From: Agrostemma githago | Lineage: Eukaryota > Streptophyta > Magnoliopsida > Caryophyllales > Caryophyllaceae | Reading direction: 5' to 3' | Length of the DNA stretch: 64,000 nucleotides | Assembly (NCBI GenBank): GCA_958450325.1 | Contig: OY288243.1 | Location: 57,992,378-58,056,377, forward strand | Shown: positions 1 through 11,630 of the stretch, in pieces | Layout: each line of letters begins with the position of its first letter | How positions within the stretch are numbered: position 1 is the stretch's first letter | Made by a program: the position numbers and the translations under genes | The notes under the pieces: model-generated | What the model was told of the DNA's origin: nothing | Database searches by the model: none | What the model saw: the letters and a program-made list of their open reading frames with translations, nothing else

Positions 1-30
1 GTGCTGAAAAATGGGTTCTCTGGAGTGTGA

Positions 31-104
31 TCCCGACCGGGACCAAGTTCGTCCCGACCGGGAAGGAGCCTTCCCGACCGGGAAGAAGTCAATCCCGACC
101 GGGA
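31..104. repeat. Phased array of four TCCCGACCGGGA near-palindromes
   Basis: Copies start at 31, 52, 72 and 93, a spacing of 20-21 bp, about two helical turns. The same motif and spacing recur in the LTR at 3044-3187 and, degenerate, at 51835-51976. Confidence 0.85.
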
Positions 105-1797
105 TGGTGCCCAGCTCCTCCTTTTGCCTCTTCTTCGACATTTGAGCCCACCCAACCACTTTATACCGCCTCCCAACCTCCCTACCTACCCTTGCATCTA
201 TCTATGACCCATATAGTCTTATATACATCCCCACCTCATCTTCTCTTCACCACATACCGAGTTTCACATCAAATCCCACCTCATTTTACCATTGAAAGCC
301 TAGTACTTCAACCATGCGAACATATTGAGAACGAAGAGGAATAACAATGAAGAAGATAAGTAATGTGCCGGTATCGAACATTGAGACGATGGAGACTTTT
401 GAGTCGCTAACCGTGTGGTAAGGCGACTCTCTTTTCTTTTCCGTCTTCTATTGCATGTCTCCATTTGTTTGTTCCCCTTCCCCTTATCATTTTCGTGTCA
501 TGGCGGCCCTCGGGGCCTTGGTAGTCATTGCTCCCGATTCTCGATGACGTGACTACATCGAGAGTCATTTCAAAAATCCAAATTTACAAGTATTTTCTTT
601 TTTTTCTTTGATTTCTATTTCTTTTGTTAGGATTTAGTCGGATTCGGGCGAAATCCGGGCTAGGTGACTTGATTACACCTAGTCCTCCCCTCCCGTTTCC
701 TTTTCTTTTCTTTTCATTTCTCCCCCCATCCATATCTTTTCTCGTCTCGGCCCATGGTGACTTGATTACACCCCGGCCGGACACATTCTACCTTTTCTCC
801 GCTTTTCTTTTTGATTTTTAGCTTTATTTTCGTAGTTTCTTTTCTTTTTAGTGTCTCCGCACACTACCGATCGAGCATGAGGACATTGCTCGGTTTAAGT
901 GTGCGGGAGCGATATCCTAGCCTAGTTAGTTTTATTTTCGTTGTTCTTTTCAAAAAAATCTTTAAAAACCCTAAAAAATTGAAAATTTTCATAAAAATCA
1001 AAACATTTTCTTTTGTGTCTTTTCCTTTTGTGTCCTTATGTCGTATATTTGTTGTGTTGTGTGTGTTTGGCCTCCCTTTTCCTTGTAGGTAGCTTAATCA
1101 CCGCTAACTTTGGAGGGCTTTCAAGACATCCGGTAACATCTTTTTATCCTTTTTCCCTCTTTGTCTCTTGTGGAGCTTGGAGGAGATTGTGTGATGACGT
1201 GTGCTCGGGTGAAGCTTTGTAGAGTTTGTGGTTGATTTGGTTGCTTAAGTGGATGTTTCGGGGTGGTGTTTGTTTTCCTTGTGTGTTTTCTTTCCTTTCT
1301 TTCATTTTGTTCTGTTTTGTCTCGTTTCGTTTCATTTTCTTTTGTCTTTGTTTTGTGTTGTGTGGTTTGTGTCTAGTGTAGGAAAAGGGTTTTTGAAAAC
1401 CCGGTTTTGAGGCTAGTGCGCAAGTGTTTGCTTTCCCTTTCTAGTTATATGAATCGAGTCTTGGACTTTAGTCTAGTAGAATGACTTTAAATCAATAGTT
1501 TCGTTGGTTTCTTACCTTGAGTCCACCTAGTCTACTAGAGATTTACTACGGGATTTGCATTTTGACTATTATGACCACCCACGGAGTGAAAAGGCCTTGG
1601 TTGCTGGGTCCCGTCTCTTAGGTGACCTTGTTCGAAATTGTTCGATTAGTCCAAGTTTCCCTCTTTTTTGTGGGTTTGAAGGGAAATTGCGACCCCCGAC
1701 TTACTCTTTTCCCTACCTCCTACACATTTTCCACAAATAAGTTGCAAAATTGTTGAAATTCTTACTTGGTTGCAAGAAATGCCTACAAAACAAAAGT

Positions 1798-1960
1798 TAT
1801 CCAAAAGGCAAGCCAAGGAAAAAAAAAGAAAAAAAAGAAGAAGAAAAAAGAAAGAAAAAGAAAGAAAAGAAAAGAAAGAAGAAAAAAAGAAAAGGCACAA
1901 CAAATGAAAAACAAAATACAAAAGAAGAAAAAGAAATGGCATAGAAACTCTAAAGCCAAA
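1798..1960 (+). repeat. Purine-only low-complexity tract (A/G-rich)
   Basis: About 160 bp are almost entirely A and G (runs of aaaaaag, aagaagaa). The long lysine-rich and, in reverse, phenylalanine-rich open frames here are artefacts of composition. It lies in the non-coding part of the Athila-like element. Confidence 0.85.
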
Positions 1961-2690
1961 TGAAAAAGAAAAATGCCAAAAGAAAACCGTCTCACAAAAA
2001 GAATTCTCCCCTCTCAAAAATAAGCCTTTTTTCGACTATTACCGTGAAGAGCCTACCAAAGGACCGAGTCCCTAGGAAGGATGATAGTGGTAATGGTCGG
2101 TCTTCCCTCATTTTGCAACCTTATCCACCTTTTTATTTGGACTAGTTAGGTGATTTTGAGCATGGGACGACCCTCTTGGCTTATCGCTAAAGAGGGCGGG
2201 GTCTCACTTACCTACAGTGTCGACTAATTCCGTGGTTCATCCTTTTTCCATCCCGCCGATCGTCCCATAGTACGTTCTTAGAAGGTTAGGAGGACCTAGG
2301 TAAGTTATCAACGTTTTTATTGCTTTGTTGTCATACTATTAGATTTTGGTCCATTTCGATTTGTGTTATTAGCTTGGGAACGTTGTCACTTGCCTCGAGT
2401 CCTTAACCGGTGCTTCTTACGCCGCTTTTCAGAGGGAAGCGGTATTTATTTCTTCTTGGGTGCAACCGATTGATTGTTTGTTTGTATGTTTGCTTGTTTG
2501 TGTGTTTTTATGTCCGGTTGCATCCACAGTTTTGTCGCAAGACCTCACTTGCCTTGCGGAGTGCACTTTTCCTCTAGGTGTACTCGCGTGAGTTGAAAGG
2601 GCGTAGGGTGCGCTAATACCCGCTCGGTTAGTAGTCTAGTTTCTTTTAATTTTTAGTTAGTTTGTGCTTACTCGAGGGCGAGTAAGAGTT

Positions 2691-2703
2691 AAGTGTGGGG
2701 GAG
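2691..2703 (+). other. Polypurine tract of the Athila-like element
   Basis: The sequence aagtgtgggggag lies immediately 5' of TTGATAAGTG. A G-rich tract next to an LTR start is the plus-strand primer site of LTR retrotransposons and fixes the element on the plus strand. Confidence 0.65.
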
Positions 2704-3043
2704 TTGATAAGTGTAGTTTGTAGTGCCTATTTGTTGTGTTTGGTCCCGGTTTCTCTTGTGGAATCGCTCTTTGGAGCGGTTTTTGAGGCTACTTACGCTT
2801 CTTTTAGCTTGTTTTAGGTTCCTAAGATCAATATTGGAGAAAGGGAACAATTCCAACTCGTTTCCGACACATTTGGAGCCAAAAAAGAGAAGCAACGATC
2901 ACTCGGTGGCTTAGACTCTATCCCGAGACCTTGGGACCCATTCCCGAGCCCCTTAGACTCGATCCTGAGCACCGAGAATCGATGAGAAGCCTGTGAAGAG
3001 TAAATAGGGACCTTTATGATCGTATTGGAGGCCTACAAGACCC

Positions 3044-3187
3044 TTCCCGGGCGGGAAGAGTAGCCTTCCCGGTCGGGAAGGAGTGCAAAGCAAAGACGGC
3101 TTCTGGAGTGTCATCCCGACCGGGACCAAGCTCATCCCGGTCAGGACCATCTCGTCCCGGTCGGGACCACCACCATCCCGACCGGGA
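3044..3187. promoter_or_regulatory. Palindrome array upstream of the LTR TATA box
   Basis: Six copies of TCCCG(AC or GT)CGGGA-type dyads start near 3045, 3067, 3114, 3135, 3155 and 3176. The last four are 20-21 bp apart. They end 56 bp before TATAAATA at 3243, so they lie in the U3 promoter. A role as factor-binding sites is inference from position, symmetry and phasing. Confidence 0.6.
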
Positions 3188-3242
3188 TGGAGCAGCTGTA
3201 ACCCGCGCTTCCTTTTTTTCTTCTCCTTTGCTCTTGTAACCC

Positions 3243-3250
3243 TATAAATA
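3243..3250 (+). promoter_or_regulatory. TATA box of the Athila-like LTR
   Basis: TATAAATA followed by a C-rich stretch is a typical plant LTR core promoter and lies directly downstream of the palindrome array. Confidence 0.6.
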
Positions 3251-4256
3251 CCCCCCCTCTTGTAATCTTAGCTTATGTTAGACATTACCCACTAAACCCT
3301 AGACTACTTTAGATTAGCTTAGATTAGATTAGTTTAATCTCTCCTTAATTAGTCCTTAATCTTAGTTTAATCCTAGTTTCATCTTTGTAATATTGAAGAC
3401 TTTTTGGGTTGATCTACTCTATTGACAACATTGGAGATCTTCCTTTGGGTTTATTTATGCAAAGATTCTACCTTTTCCTTTCTTCTAGTGTTGGTATAAT
3501 CCTTCTTCTCTCTAATCTCTTCTATTTAGTTTTCATTTGTGTTTATGTTTAGTAATCTTCAATAATCCATTATGAATGTTCATGTTTATGTTTGTTTCAT
3601 TATGGGTGTTGGGTTTACTTTCTTGAACATGAGTGAGTAGTGATCTTGCTAGGATTAGTAGGGGAATTTGCTGGTTTAATGGGTGATTAAGGGTTTGTTT
3701 AAGATGTTGGTGGAAGTTTTGGTTGCCTCCTAGTTTTGTGCATAGAAGATGTTTGATGAAATGCTTGAATGACTTGTAGTTGCAAGTGCATGTTTTCTTG
3801 CCTTCTTCTTGCGGTCTTGTATGTTGCTAGGTTGGGTTCTTGCGCGAGAGCGAGGAACCTCTAGGTCGGTTTAAGTAGCGAGAGCCCAGACTATACCTAG
3901 ATAACTTGACTACCCCTTCACCTTAGCTCTTCCATGATCATTCCGTCACCCTTGAACCCGACCTAATCCTAGCTCTTTTCCTAATAGTTTTCCTCTTCTT
4001 CTTAGTTATTACTCCTTTAGTTAGTTGTATCCTTTAGCCTTAGTTGTTATACCTAGTTCGTTTCTAGTCATAGTTTATTCCCTTCTTATCGTTCTAGTTT
4101 AGTTTAACCTCGAGACCTAGTCAAGTCTTTAGGCGGAACTTGGTCTAAACCCTCTTTACCGTCCCCGTGGACTCGACCCGACTTGCCCTATCTACGTGTT
4201 AGGATTAGTTGGTTGTTATTTGGTCGGCGGGATCCACGGCAAATCCCCCCCATCAC

Positions 4257-5003
4257 TAATCCGGCAGAACTTTGCTACTAGTTTTGAGCTAGTCGATCAC
4301 AGGCACCTCGGTATCGAGTGGGGTGCTCGAAGGTGAGGAGTAGCGTCGATGTCGCTCTTTATCGGAACTACGATCGAGTGGATCATTTGCCTCGGGTGTC
4401 GGAGTGCGAGCCCTTAGCGAGAGTTTAGAGGGGGAAGAGAAGAATGAGAATTGTGTGTCGAAATGAGGGCGTGAAGGGGGGTATTTATAGGTGTTTTCAG
4501 CCCTCGTCACCGGTATGGGCACCTGAGCTGGGGCGCACCAGGACTCAGGCGCCTGGGCTAAGGCGTGGTGAGACCAAGGCGCGTAGGGCGAGGCGGTTGG
4601 GATTTTGAGGATTCGGTTTTGATACTTTCCAAAACCGTGAGTCGGGTGTATAATACATTTCTTGGATGTTAAGGTTTCCCGCGGCTTGACCAAGCGCCGT
4701 GGGTTTAGTGGGCCTCGGGTGTTCATCCCGAGGTTCGCTTGACACGGTGTTGACTCGGTTCGAGTTTCGGGACCGACTCGGGGTCCCGGTGTCGGAATTA
4801 ACTCTAATTAGTGTCTATGTGATCGTAACGACACGACTAAGGCTGCCATCATGTTAGTTTTAATTTTTCCGAGTAATTATTTGATCCGTTCTATAGGAAA
4901 ACTACCTACAACATCGCGAACCCGCGTCGCGTTGCAGTCCTATTGTCATCGGGTGTTTGTTGGGCACTTCTGCAGCCACCAGGTCCAAATATGGGTGTCT
5001 ACA
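4257..5003 (-). mobile_element. Truncated 3' LTR of a minus-strand Tat/Ogre-like element
   Basis: Read on the minus strand it begins TGTAGACACCC at 5003, directly after a G-rich polypurine tract (complement of 5004-5016), matching the LTR starts at 21455, 44725, 61084 and 63790. A minus-strand TATAAATA is at 4482-4489. The far end is missing: sequence changes next to the Athila-like LTR end, so this LTR was probably cut by that insertion or a later deletion. It is clearly diverged from the other four loci. Confidence 0.7.
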
Positions 5004-5016
5004 GAAGCCCCCACTT
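5004..5016 (-). other. Polypurine tract of the truncated Tat-like element
   Basis: The plus strand reads gaagcccccactt, so the minus strand has AAGTGGGGGCTTC immediately before TGTAGACACCC. The equivalent tract occurs beside the LTRs ending at 21455 and 44725. Confidence 0.65.
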
Positions 5017-5401
5017 TGACTGAGGCTTGGACAAGGCAAAAGTGAAAGTATAGCCGCCCAGGTCAATCGAAGATTACGACCTGGTGGCTGTCCGGTCAGG
5101 TCGTTTTAAGTCCAGTGGACTACGTGTTGAGGCTCGCCAGCCATAGCTTAGAAATCATACCTGACGTCTTCGTTTGCGGTTGCTTGCTTGGGCCCGGGCC
5201 GTTGCTTGATATCTCGTTCTTGGTTCTTTATGCGCGCGCGCTTTGTCTTCTTTGGTTTGTTAAAACGATTTATTTAATTTATTAATGTTTTTAGTGTGTA
5301 GGTGACGCGTTAAGCGTACGTGCAAAGAGCGCTCTTGTGTATTGGCCTTTATTTAAACAAGTGTTTCTTTCGGGATGCTTGTGAACCCTTGATATAACGT
5401 T

Positions 5402-6368
5402 CGAGGGCGTTAGTCTCCACTCGAGTAGCTGTCTTTCGGGATGCATCTGACCCCTAGGACAAAACAAGATGATATAAACCATTCGAGGGCGTCAGTCTCC
5501 TCTCGAATGAAAAATGATGTGGAGGTATCAGACTCCTTCGAGGGCGTTGGTATCCACTCGAAAATTGTTGTTGTTGTGCCTTTGGGATAGTAACGTCCCT
5601 CGGGCAAACGAACCATCCGAGGGCGTCAGTCTCCACTCTGATGAAAATTGCTGTTGTTCACTACTCAAGGGCGTCAGTCTCCACTCGAGTAGCTGCCTTT
5701 CGGGATACTAACGTCCCTTGGGCAAAATGAACCATCCGAGGGCGTCAGTCTCCACTCGAATGAAAATTGCAGTTGTTCACTACTCGAGGGCGTCGGTCTC
5801 CACTCGAGTAGCTGCCTTTCGGGATACTAACGTCCCTTGGGCAAAATGAACCATCCGAGGGCGTCAGTCTCCACTCTGATGAAAATTGCAGTTGTTGACT
5901 ACTCGAGGGCGTCTGTCTCCACTCGAGTAGCTGCCTTTTGGGATACTAACGTCCCTTTGGCAAAATGAACCATCCGAGGGCGTCAGTCTCCACTCCGGTG
6001 AAAATTGCTGTTGTTCACTACTCGAGGGCGTCAGTCTCCACTCGAGTAGCTGCCTTTCGGGATACTTACGTCCCTTGGGCAAAATGAACCATCCGAGGGC
6101 GTCAGTCTCCACTCTGATGAAAATTGCAGTTGTTGACTACTCGAGGGCGTCTGTCTCCACTCGAGTAGCTGCCTTTTGGGATACTAACGTCCCTTTGGCA
6201 AAATGAACCATCCGAGGGCGTCAGTCTCCACTCCGGTGAAAATTGCTGTTGTTCACTACTCGAGGGCGTCAGTCTCCACTCGAGTAGCTGCCTTTCGGGA
6301 TACTAACGTCCCTTGGGCAAAATGAACCATCCGAGGGCGTCAGTCTCCACTCGGATGAAAATTGCTGT
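5402..6368. repeat. Tandem array, 119-bp period
   Basis: The later units are spaced exactly 119 bp (unit starts 5661, 5780, 5899, 6018, 6137, 6256); two more diverged units lie upstream from about 5402. Each unit holds two copies of a GAGGGCGTCAGTCTCCACTC sub-motif. One copy is flanked by CTACTCGAG and CTCGAGTAG, giving a 9-bp stem with a loop of about 16 nt. The array lies between the polypurine tract and the antisense gene, in the 3' untranslated part of the Tat-like element. Confidence 0.9.
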
Positions 6369-6913
6369 TTGTTTATTTGTTTTAGTTAAATTTACTTTTG
6401 CGGGTTTGCCTCATCTTGTTCGGGTTTGTTTTTGCTTTGTCTTGGTTCGTTATGTATTTGAGTCTGTTCAGAGTTTGTTTAGTTTAATTTGGTTCAAATT
6501 GCTTCATTGTGCGTTTGAGTGCAGCGTTTGGGTTAAGTGCGGTTCTCGTGTTTGTTTCGTTATTGAGAGTACGTCATCTATGTTGGTTAGTAATTGCTTT
6601 GTTATTGTTGTTTTGCCTTTCTTAGTAGGTGCACGTTTTATGTGTATCGAACTTGTTTGTTTTAGTCTATAACGGGCTGTTTAGATGCGCATCTGTTTGC
6701 GCCCTGATCTTCAGGCGCCTAGCTCCCAGCGCGCCAGAACTCAGGCGCGTCAGCTGGTGCGGTTGGGTTTTCGTGGTCCGGGTCTGTTTAAGTAATCGAA
6801 GATTGGAGCGATCGTTTCATTTCACAAAATCGAACGCGTCGCCCCTTTCGCCTCAAGATTGATTCTTCGACTTTTCTCGCCAAACTTGTCTCAATTTTCG
6901 TTATTTTACGACA

Positions 6914-9900
6914 ATGTCGTCTCCGGGTTAGTGTTCTTTGCTTGTTTAATGTCGGTTTTGTTTGATTTGATTGATTATGAGTTGGTTTTGCTGAAAACCC
7001 TAGAAAATCGATTTGGGTGTTTTTCATTCACTAAGTTTCGATGCTTGTGCTCAATTTCGTTGTTAAATTAAGGTTGATTAGAGCTCGTTGAAGTAGTTAT
7101 AATCTTGATAAGGATGTTCGTGGTGCGAGAATGGCCTCTTATGGGAATATGTTTAGAATGCTAGGATCTAAGGACCGTTTTCCGATTATTCCCGTGTTTA
7201 TTTTGCATAGTTTTGTTCAAATAGTGTTTATGAGGATGTGGGTAGCTCTCTTGTCAATTCTTATGGGCTAGAATGATCTTTAGGGCTCTCCGTAAGGTTT
7301 TGTGTGTCTTAAGACGGACCAAAAGGTGTCGTAACGATGCCGGATTTTCCCGAATCCACTTCCATTGTGACCGGGATCAAAAATGTGTGCTAGAGGCTTT
7401 CTTGGAATATTTATATCTTTATCTGAAATTTTAAGCCTATTTTGACCTGTTTAAGCTGATTTAGCCTGACTAGGGTTATGTTTTTCTATTTTTGGTTTTT
7501 TTTACAGCTAGAGATGATACCGAGCGTCCCGAGGGAACTTCCTCGGCTGGTGCTAGTGTTAGGGCTAGTGCTAGTGTGGAGGTTGACGGGGCTAGTTCGC
7601 AGACTCCTCGAGGGATTCACAGGAGACACAAGAGTATTTCGTCTCAGCGTCGTGACCCCGAAACTATTAACGAGGCTGAATTCGATAGAGTGAAGAAGTG
7701 TAAGCTTCTGGAGACGGGTGCTAGGAGGGCTTATGCCCCGGCTCCTGCACCGGAGGACGAGGAGGTTGTTTATGAAGATCCTGAGTGGGCTCAGACCATC
7801 ACATTTCTAACCGCGTCATGCGGGGCCTAGTGAGTGTTCTATTTGTGCTTATTAGTTATGTCTCAGGTTTTATTTTTTTGGCTCGGGTTAGGTTAGGTTT
7901 GTTTTGTTTATCCTTGCATTGTTTGGTTTGCAGCCCCCAGGTCCGATGAGGACTTTCTCGGGCTTTACTACGTGTCTCGATATTTACTTTCAGAAGTTAT
8001 CTCCCGAGGCCAAGGAGATTATCGCGAGGACTGCTCTAGGTCTCGTGGTTGGGTTGTGGGTTAGGCTGGTGGGTTGCAAGACTAAGTGCAACCTTATGGT
8101 GATTAGGGCGATGATAGATCGCTTTCATGATACTACCTCGACCTTCCACATGGCTTTTGGGGAGGTCGGGATGACGCTAGAGGATTTTGGGATGATTAGC
8201 AGTCTGCCTTAGGGTCCGGATAGGATTAGGTGGGCCGCCGAGGGCCCTAGTCTAGATAGCGATGAGGTGCAGGGCCTTATCGGGGATTGTTTACCGCGTG
8301 AGGCATATAGTGTGCCTCACGCTATAGTGAGTTCTTATATCACCGACCACTTCGAGCGAGTGGCGGTGTTGGCGGGTCGGGAACCCAACACGCCGGAGCA
8401 GGATGCCCGGTTGTGGTTGTGGTATTTCCTAGGGTCGACCCATTTCTCGGACAAGGGCGAGAGGTTCAGCACTAGGATCCTGCCTTTCCTAGGGGACCTG
8501 GCTCAGCTGGGTCGTTACGATTGGGTGACCGCGGCTTTCGTGGAGATGACTCGCTGCCTGCAAGTCATGGTGAGGCCGCTGGTGATAGAGTCGGCCTCGG
8601 TTGTGCCCATTGTGGGTCCGGGCCTTATACTGGAGGTTGGTTATTGTTCTCACTCTTGTATTTGAAGTTCTACTTAGTTTCGGCTTGGTTTTGCTAAGGT
8701 TATTTTGGGATTTTTCAGGCTTGGATCTACTCCTACTTCCTGTGTTTGGCACCTAAGACGGTGCGGGTGCACCCAAAGAGATTTCCGGCGGGGATCGAGT
8801 GGAGGCTTGGTCTGCCTAAGAGCATAATCAGCCATTACTCGTCGGAGAATGCGTTGGTTAACAAGCTATGCCTCGAGGATGTAAGTTTTCGTTTTATGGT
8901 CTATTTTGTTCAGTAGCCCCCAAGGTTCGGGATTTATTGGGATGTCGGTTTCATTTGTGTAGTTTGTGGCCCACCCTTGGGCCAATTATGAAGGTGTGCC
9001 GGAGTATGTGGCCGCGGAGCTGAGGCCTCGAAGTTATAGGAGGATGCTCCTTCCTGCGTTGTTTCGTCCAGTATGGTATCTGGGCGAGCGGTTGGTGCGT
9101 CAGTGCCTATATGACGATTTCAGGGTGCCGATTGATCCTCCCCGGACCATGTTCAGACCACCGATCGCCGCAGAGGTCCTCGATGACAGGGACGGAGAGG
9201 GAGGCGATACACTCTTGGTGTCTGGCGCCTCTTATCTATCTCACGTCACCCGACGGTTAGCTTGGTATCGCCTCATGGTAAGGTTCTAATTTTGGTTCTA
9301 AGATTTTCTTTGCGGTTTATTGTTTATTTGCCCTCTGACCAACCAATCTGTTGTCTTCTCAGCTGGCCGATCCGGCTGATGAAATCCAGCCCCCAGATTT
9401 TCCCCTGACGCTGCTCAGGGTGGATGCGGTTGGGATTCCTTTCACCGAGCCTCTCCCCCGTGTTCTGCTGAGGAGATGGATGCCGGGATTGAGTGGCGTG
9501 ATCGGGTGTACCGGGTGAGTTTTTTTTTTTTGCTTCGGGAACGTGTTCTAAGAGCCAGGGTTGGTTTGTCTAACTTCTGTGGTTTCACCTTTCAGGTTTC
9601 CTCGGCTTGCCATCAGCGGTTGTGGCATGCTGCCAACTGCTTCCGGGCCTATGCCTTAAGGGTTTCCCGTGGCACCTCGGGGCCTCGCTCGGTGAGTTTA
9701 CGTGACTAGGGTGATTCTCTAGGCTGTTGGTGTACTTTCCTAATGCATAAGTGTATTTGCAGGATGTCTCGGATATGGTGGGACAGCTGGAGACTCGGGT
9801 GACCGAGCTCGAGGCGAGAGAGGTTGAGGCACAACGGCTCCTGCAATCTCGGGCTGACGAGATCGCCTTCCTAAAGGAGCAGCTGGCTCGGTCTCGGGGC

Positions 9901-10131
9901 GAGACCTCAGCACAGGGTGAGGCTAGGCATCGGATCGAAAGGGAGGCTGAGGCTGAGACTACGGGTGCTACGGAGGAGGTTGGAGGGATTCCCGAGACAG
10001 CTACCCTAGATATGCTGTCAGGGATGGACGGCAGTGAGTCTCCTCTTATAGACCTGGAGGACCTAGGGTTAGATGAACAGCTTTGCGAGATTGTGATTGC
10101 CGTCGGCGCGGCCTCTAGGGATCCTTCCTAG
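6914..10131 (+). pseudogene. Plant mobile domain (PMD)-type gene, decayed, antisense in the Tat-like element
   Basis: Predicted exons: 6914-6926, 7508 to about 7829, 7934-8635, 8719-8880, 8963-9277, 9363-9514, 9596-9691 and 9763-10131, mostly with clean GT..AG ends. Exon 1 (Met-Ser-Ser-Pro-) joins exon 2 in frame across a split Ala codon. Exons 3-6 resemble the plant mobile/aminotransferase-like domain: STFHMAFGEVGMTLEDFGMI, a tract ending in LAQLGRYDWVTAAFVEM, and AWIYSYFL. The last exon encodes a coiled coil followed by an acidic tail. Damage: in-frame TAG at 8210-8212 after ISSLP, a length change in exon 6 (152 nt, two frames), and an unclear exon 2 donor. PMD genes occur both in hosts and as extra antisense genes in Tat-lineage elements; the position next to the polypurine tract and on the opposite strand supports the latter. 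Confidence 0.7.
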
Positions 10132-10599
10132 CCTCGATTTGTATAAGAATTTGTTTATTTTGTATATTTGTTTTAGATTCTTAGTATTTGAATTGGTTAG
10201 ATTAGTCTTGCGTTTTCGTTTGGCGAATTGTTTATCTAGATTGACAAGTAATCACTTTTGCGTTTGTTTGCTTTACGATTCAACCTAGTTTAGGGTGCGT
10301 TGGCGTTGCACAGAAGTATGAAAACTGCTCCTTTTGGATGTTTTGAAATGCGTTAGTTTGAGTCGGGAATTGGATCAGGGAGTACGTCGATTAAAATGTT
10401 TTGGACTCGAGATGTAAAATATTAACGCGCTTTGACCGAGTGTGTTAAGAGATGAGCATGGACATTCAGAACGAGACCGAAGTTTAAAATTCGGGCGACT
10501 TTTGAAAAAAAAGTTAGACCACTTTTATACATTCATAATATTGCCTTATTAGGCTACAAACGCGACTTGACGATAGCCGTTAAAAGGCTACAACACGCC
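10132..10599. other. Spacer with no recognised feature
   Basis: AT-rich sequence between the PMD-type pseudogene and the minus-strand transposon gene. The border between the two elements must lie in or near it, but I could not find termini or a target duplication. Confidence 0.5.
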
Positions 10600-10612
10600 T
10601 AGGTGGGGTAGC

Positions 10613-11170
10613 TTATCCCCCTAAAAAAATGAAAAGACGTCTTCGTCCGGTGGGTCCGACGGGTGAAATGTGATATCCGCGTGGACCTGTTACTCTTGCG
10701 TGGGCATTTTGGCTTTTGGAAAGGGGTTTCGCGTCTTCAGGAGGTTGTTCCCGACGTTCGGGGTTGTTGGATGTGAGAGAAAGGTTAAAGATTGTGGAGA
10801 TGATTGTACTACAGAATAAGGAAGCTAATTGGATTCTTTCTTGTAGTGTTGCGTTGTCCGAACGGTGAGGGAAATGAAAAGTAGCTAATTGGATTCTTTC
10901 TTGTAGTGTTGCGTTGTCCCTCGCTCTCAATTATGGGGGCGTTCTGGGTGGTCTGCCTCAACTTGTCGACCAAGGAAACAACTTCGTCGATATACTCAAG
11001 GACAGCTGGATCCTCCCAGAATTGTTGAGAGGACGGGTTTTGACTTGGGACTGTCAGGTTCCTAGTTACTATTTCCTTCCCAGTTGAGGCAGCCTCCTCA
11101 CAACAATTGAAAAAGTCAAGCGCACTCCTCCGAAACTTCAGGAAAAACTCATGGTCGGCCTATAAGTCAG
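10613..11170 (-). pseudogene. C-terminal exon region of a decayed transposon gene (Ulp1/PMD-associated type)
   Basis: Minus-strand reading from about 11143 gives a long open, protein-like stretch: DHEFFLKFRRSALDFF, then SQQFWEDPAVLEYIDEVVSL. It runs into a duplicated segment repeated 63 bp apart (10823-10860 and 10886-10923), each copy encoding QRNTTRKNPIS. I take it as a downstream exon of the gene whose upstream parts are at 18483-18899 and 28907-30028. The link is inferred from strand, order and shared minisatellite-rich flanks, and should be tested by alignment. No Ulp1 protease catalytic residues could be placed. Confidence 0.45.
10823..10923. repeat. Direct duplication, about 38 bp, 63-bp spacing
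   Basis: agctaattggattctttctt...gcgttgtcc occurs twice with only the intervening sequence differing. It duplicates a short coding segment of the minus-strand gene. Confidence 0.85.
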
Positions 11171-11199
11171 TCAAAGTCAAATCATTAGTGTAAAGCTCA

Positions 11200-11630
11200 A
11201 TGGATCATTTTCGGACTCACATGTACATAAAGTCAAACCATTAGCTAGACAACGACTGTAAAGCTGCGTGATCCTACAACATAATTACTGTGACTATACA
11301 ACACACTGAGTGTGACTATATATCTTTAATTGTCTGACTATACAGCTCAATGGTTGTACAAGCCGCGTGATTCTACAGGACAATCAGTGTGACTATACAA
11401 CATAATGAGTGGGCCTAAATATATCTTCAAGTGTCTGACTATACAGCTCAATGGTTGTACAAGCCGCGTGATTCTACAGGACAATCAGTGTGACTATACA
11501 GCATACTGAGTGTGACTAAGCATCTTAAAGTGTGTGACACATACAACATAATGAATGTACAGAATGTGTGTGACTATAAAACATAATGAGTGTGATCCTA
11601 CAACGTAATGATCGTGAATATTCAACTTCA
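11200..11630. repeat. Interspersed minisatellite, TGTGACTATACAAC motif
   Basis: The motif and variants (tgtgactatacaac, gtgattctacag, gactatacagctcaatgg) recur every 20-40 bp. The segment 'gtctgactatacagctcaat...' is also duplicated as a longer block. The same family is at 30050-30480, upstream of the same minus-strand gene; between exons it would be intronic. Confidence 0.75.

Larger units (their letters stand above)
1..2703 (+). mobile_element. Non-coding 3' internal region of an Athila-like LTR element, continuing off the left edge
   Basis: No convincing coding sequence is visible: the open frames are short, low-complexity and not protein-like. The region ends in a polypurine tract directly before an LTR that begins TGATAAGTG, so I read it as the spacer between pol (outside the window) and the 3' LTR. 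Positions 1-110 carry four copies of a TCCCGACCGGGA palindrome like those inside the downstream LTR, so the first few hundred bases could instead be a fragment of a related LTR. Assignment to Athila rests on the PPT/LTR start pattern, not on coding domains. Confidence 0.5.
2705..4255 (+). mobile_element. 3' LTR of an Athila-like Ty3/gypsy element
   Basis: The LTR starts TGATAAGTG right after the polypurine tract and appears to end near 4255 in ...CATCA, giving about 1.55 kb. A palindrome array at 3044-3187 precedes a TATA box (TATAAATA, 3243-3250), after which the sequence is T-rich and non-coding. The right end is less certain than the left because no second LTR or target duplication lies in the window. 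A diverged relative is at 51604-51983. Confidence 0.65.

Noticed and set aside
31..104. Phased palindromes as prokaryotic operators
   Set aside because: The DNA is eukaryotic and the same motifs lie in LTR promoter regions.
1646..2017. Lysine- or phenylalanine-rich open frames in both directions
   Set aside because: They follow from the purine-only tract and lack any protein-like pattern.
5402..6368. CRISPR-like array
   Set aside because: The repeats form continuous 119-bp units with no variable spacers, in a plant retroelement context.
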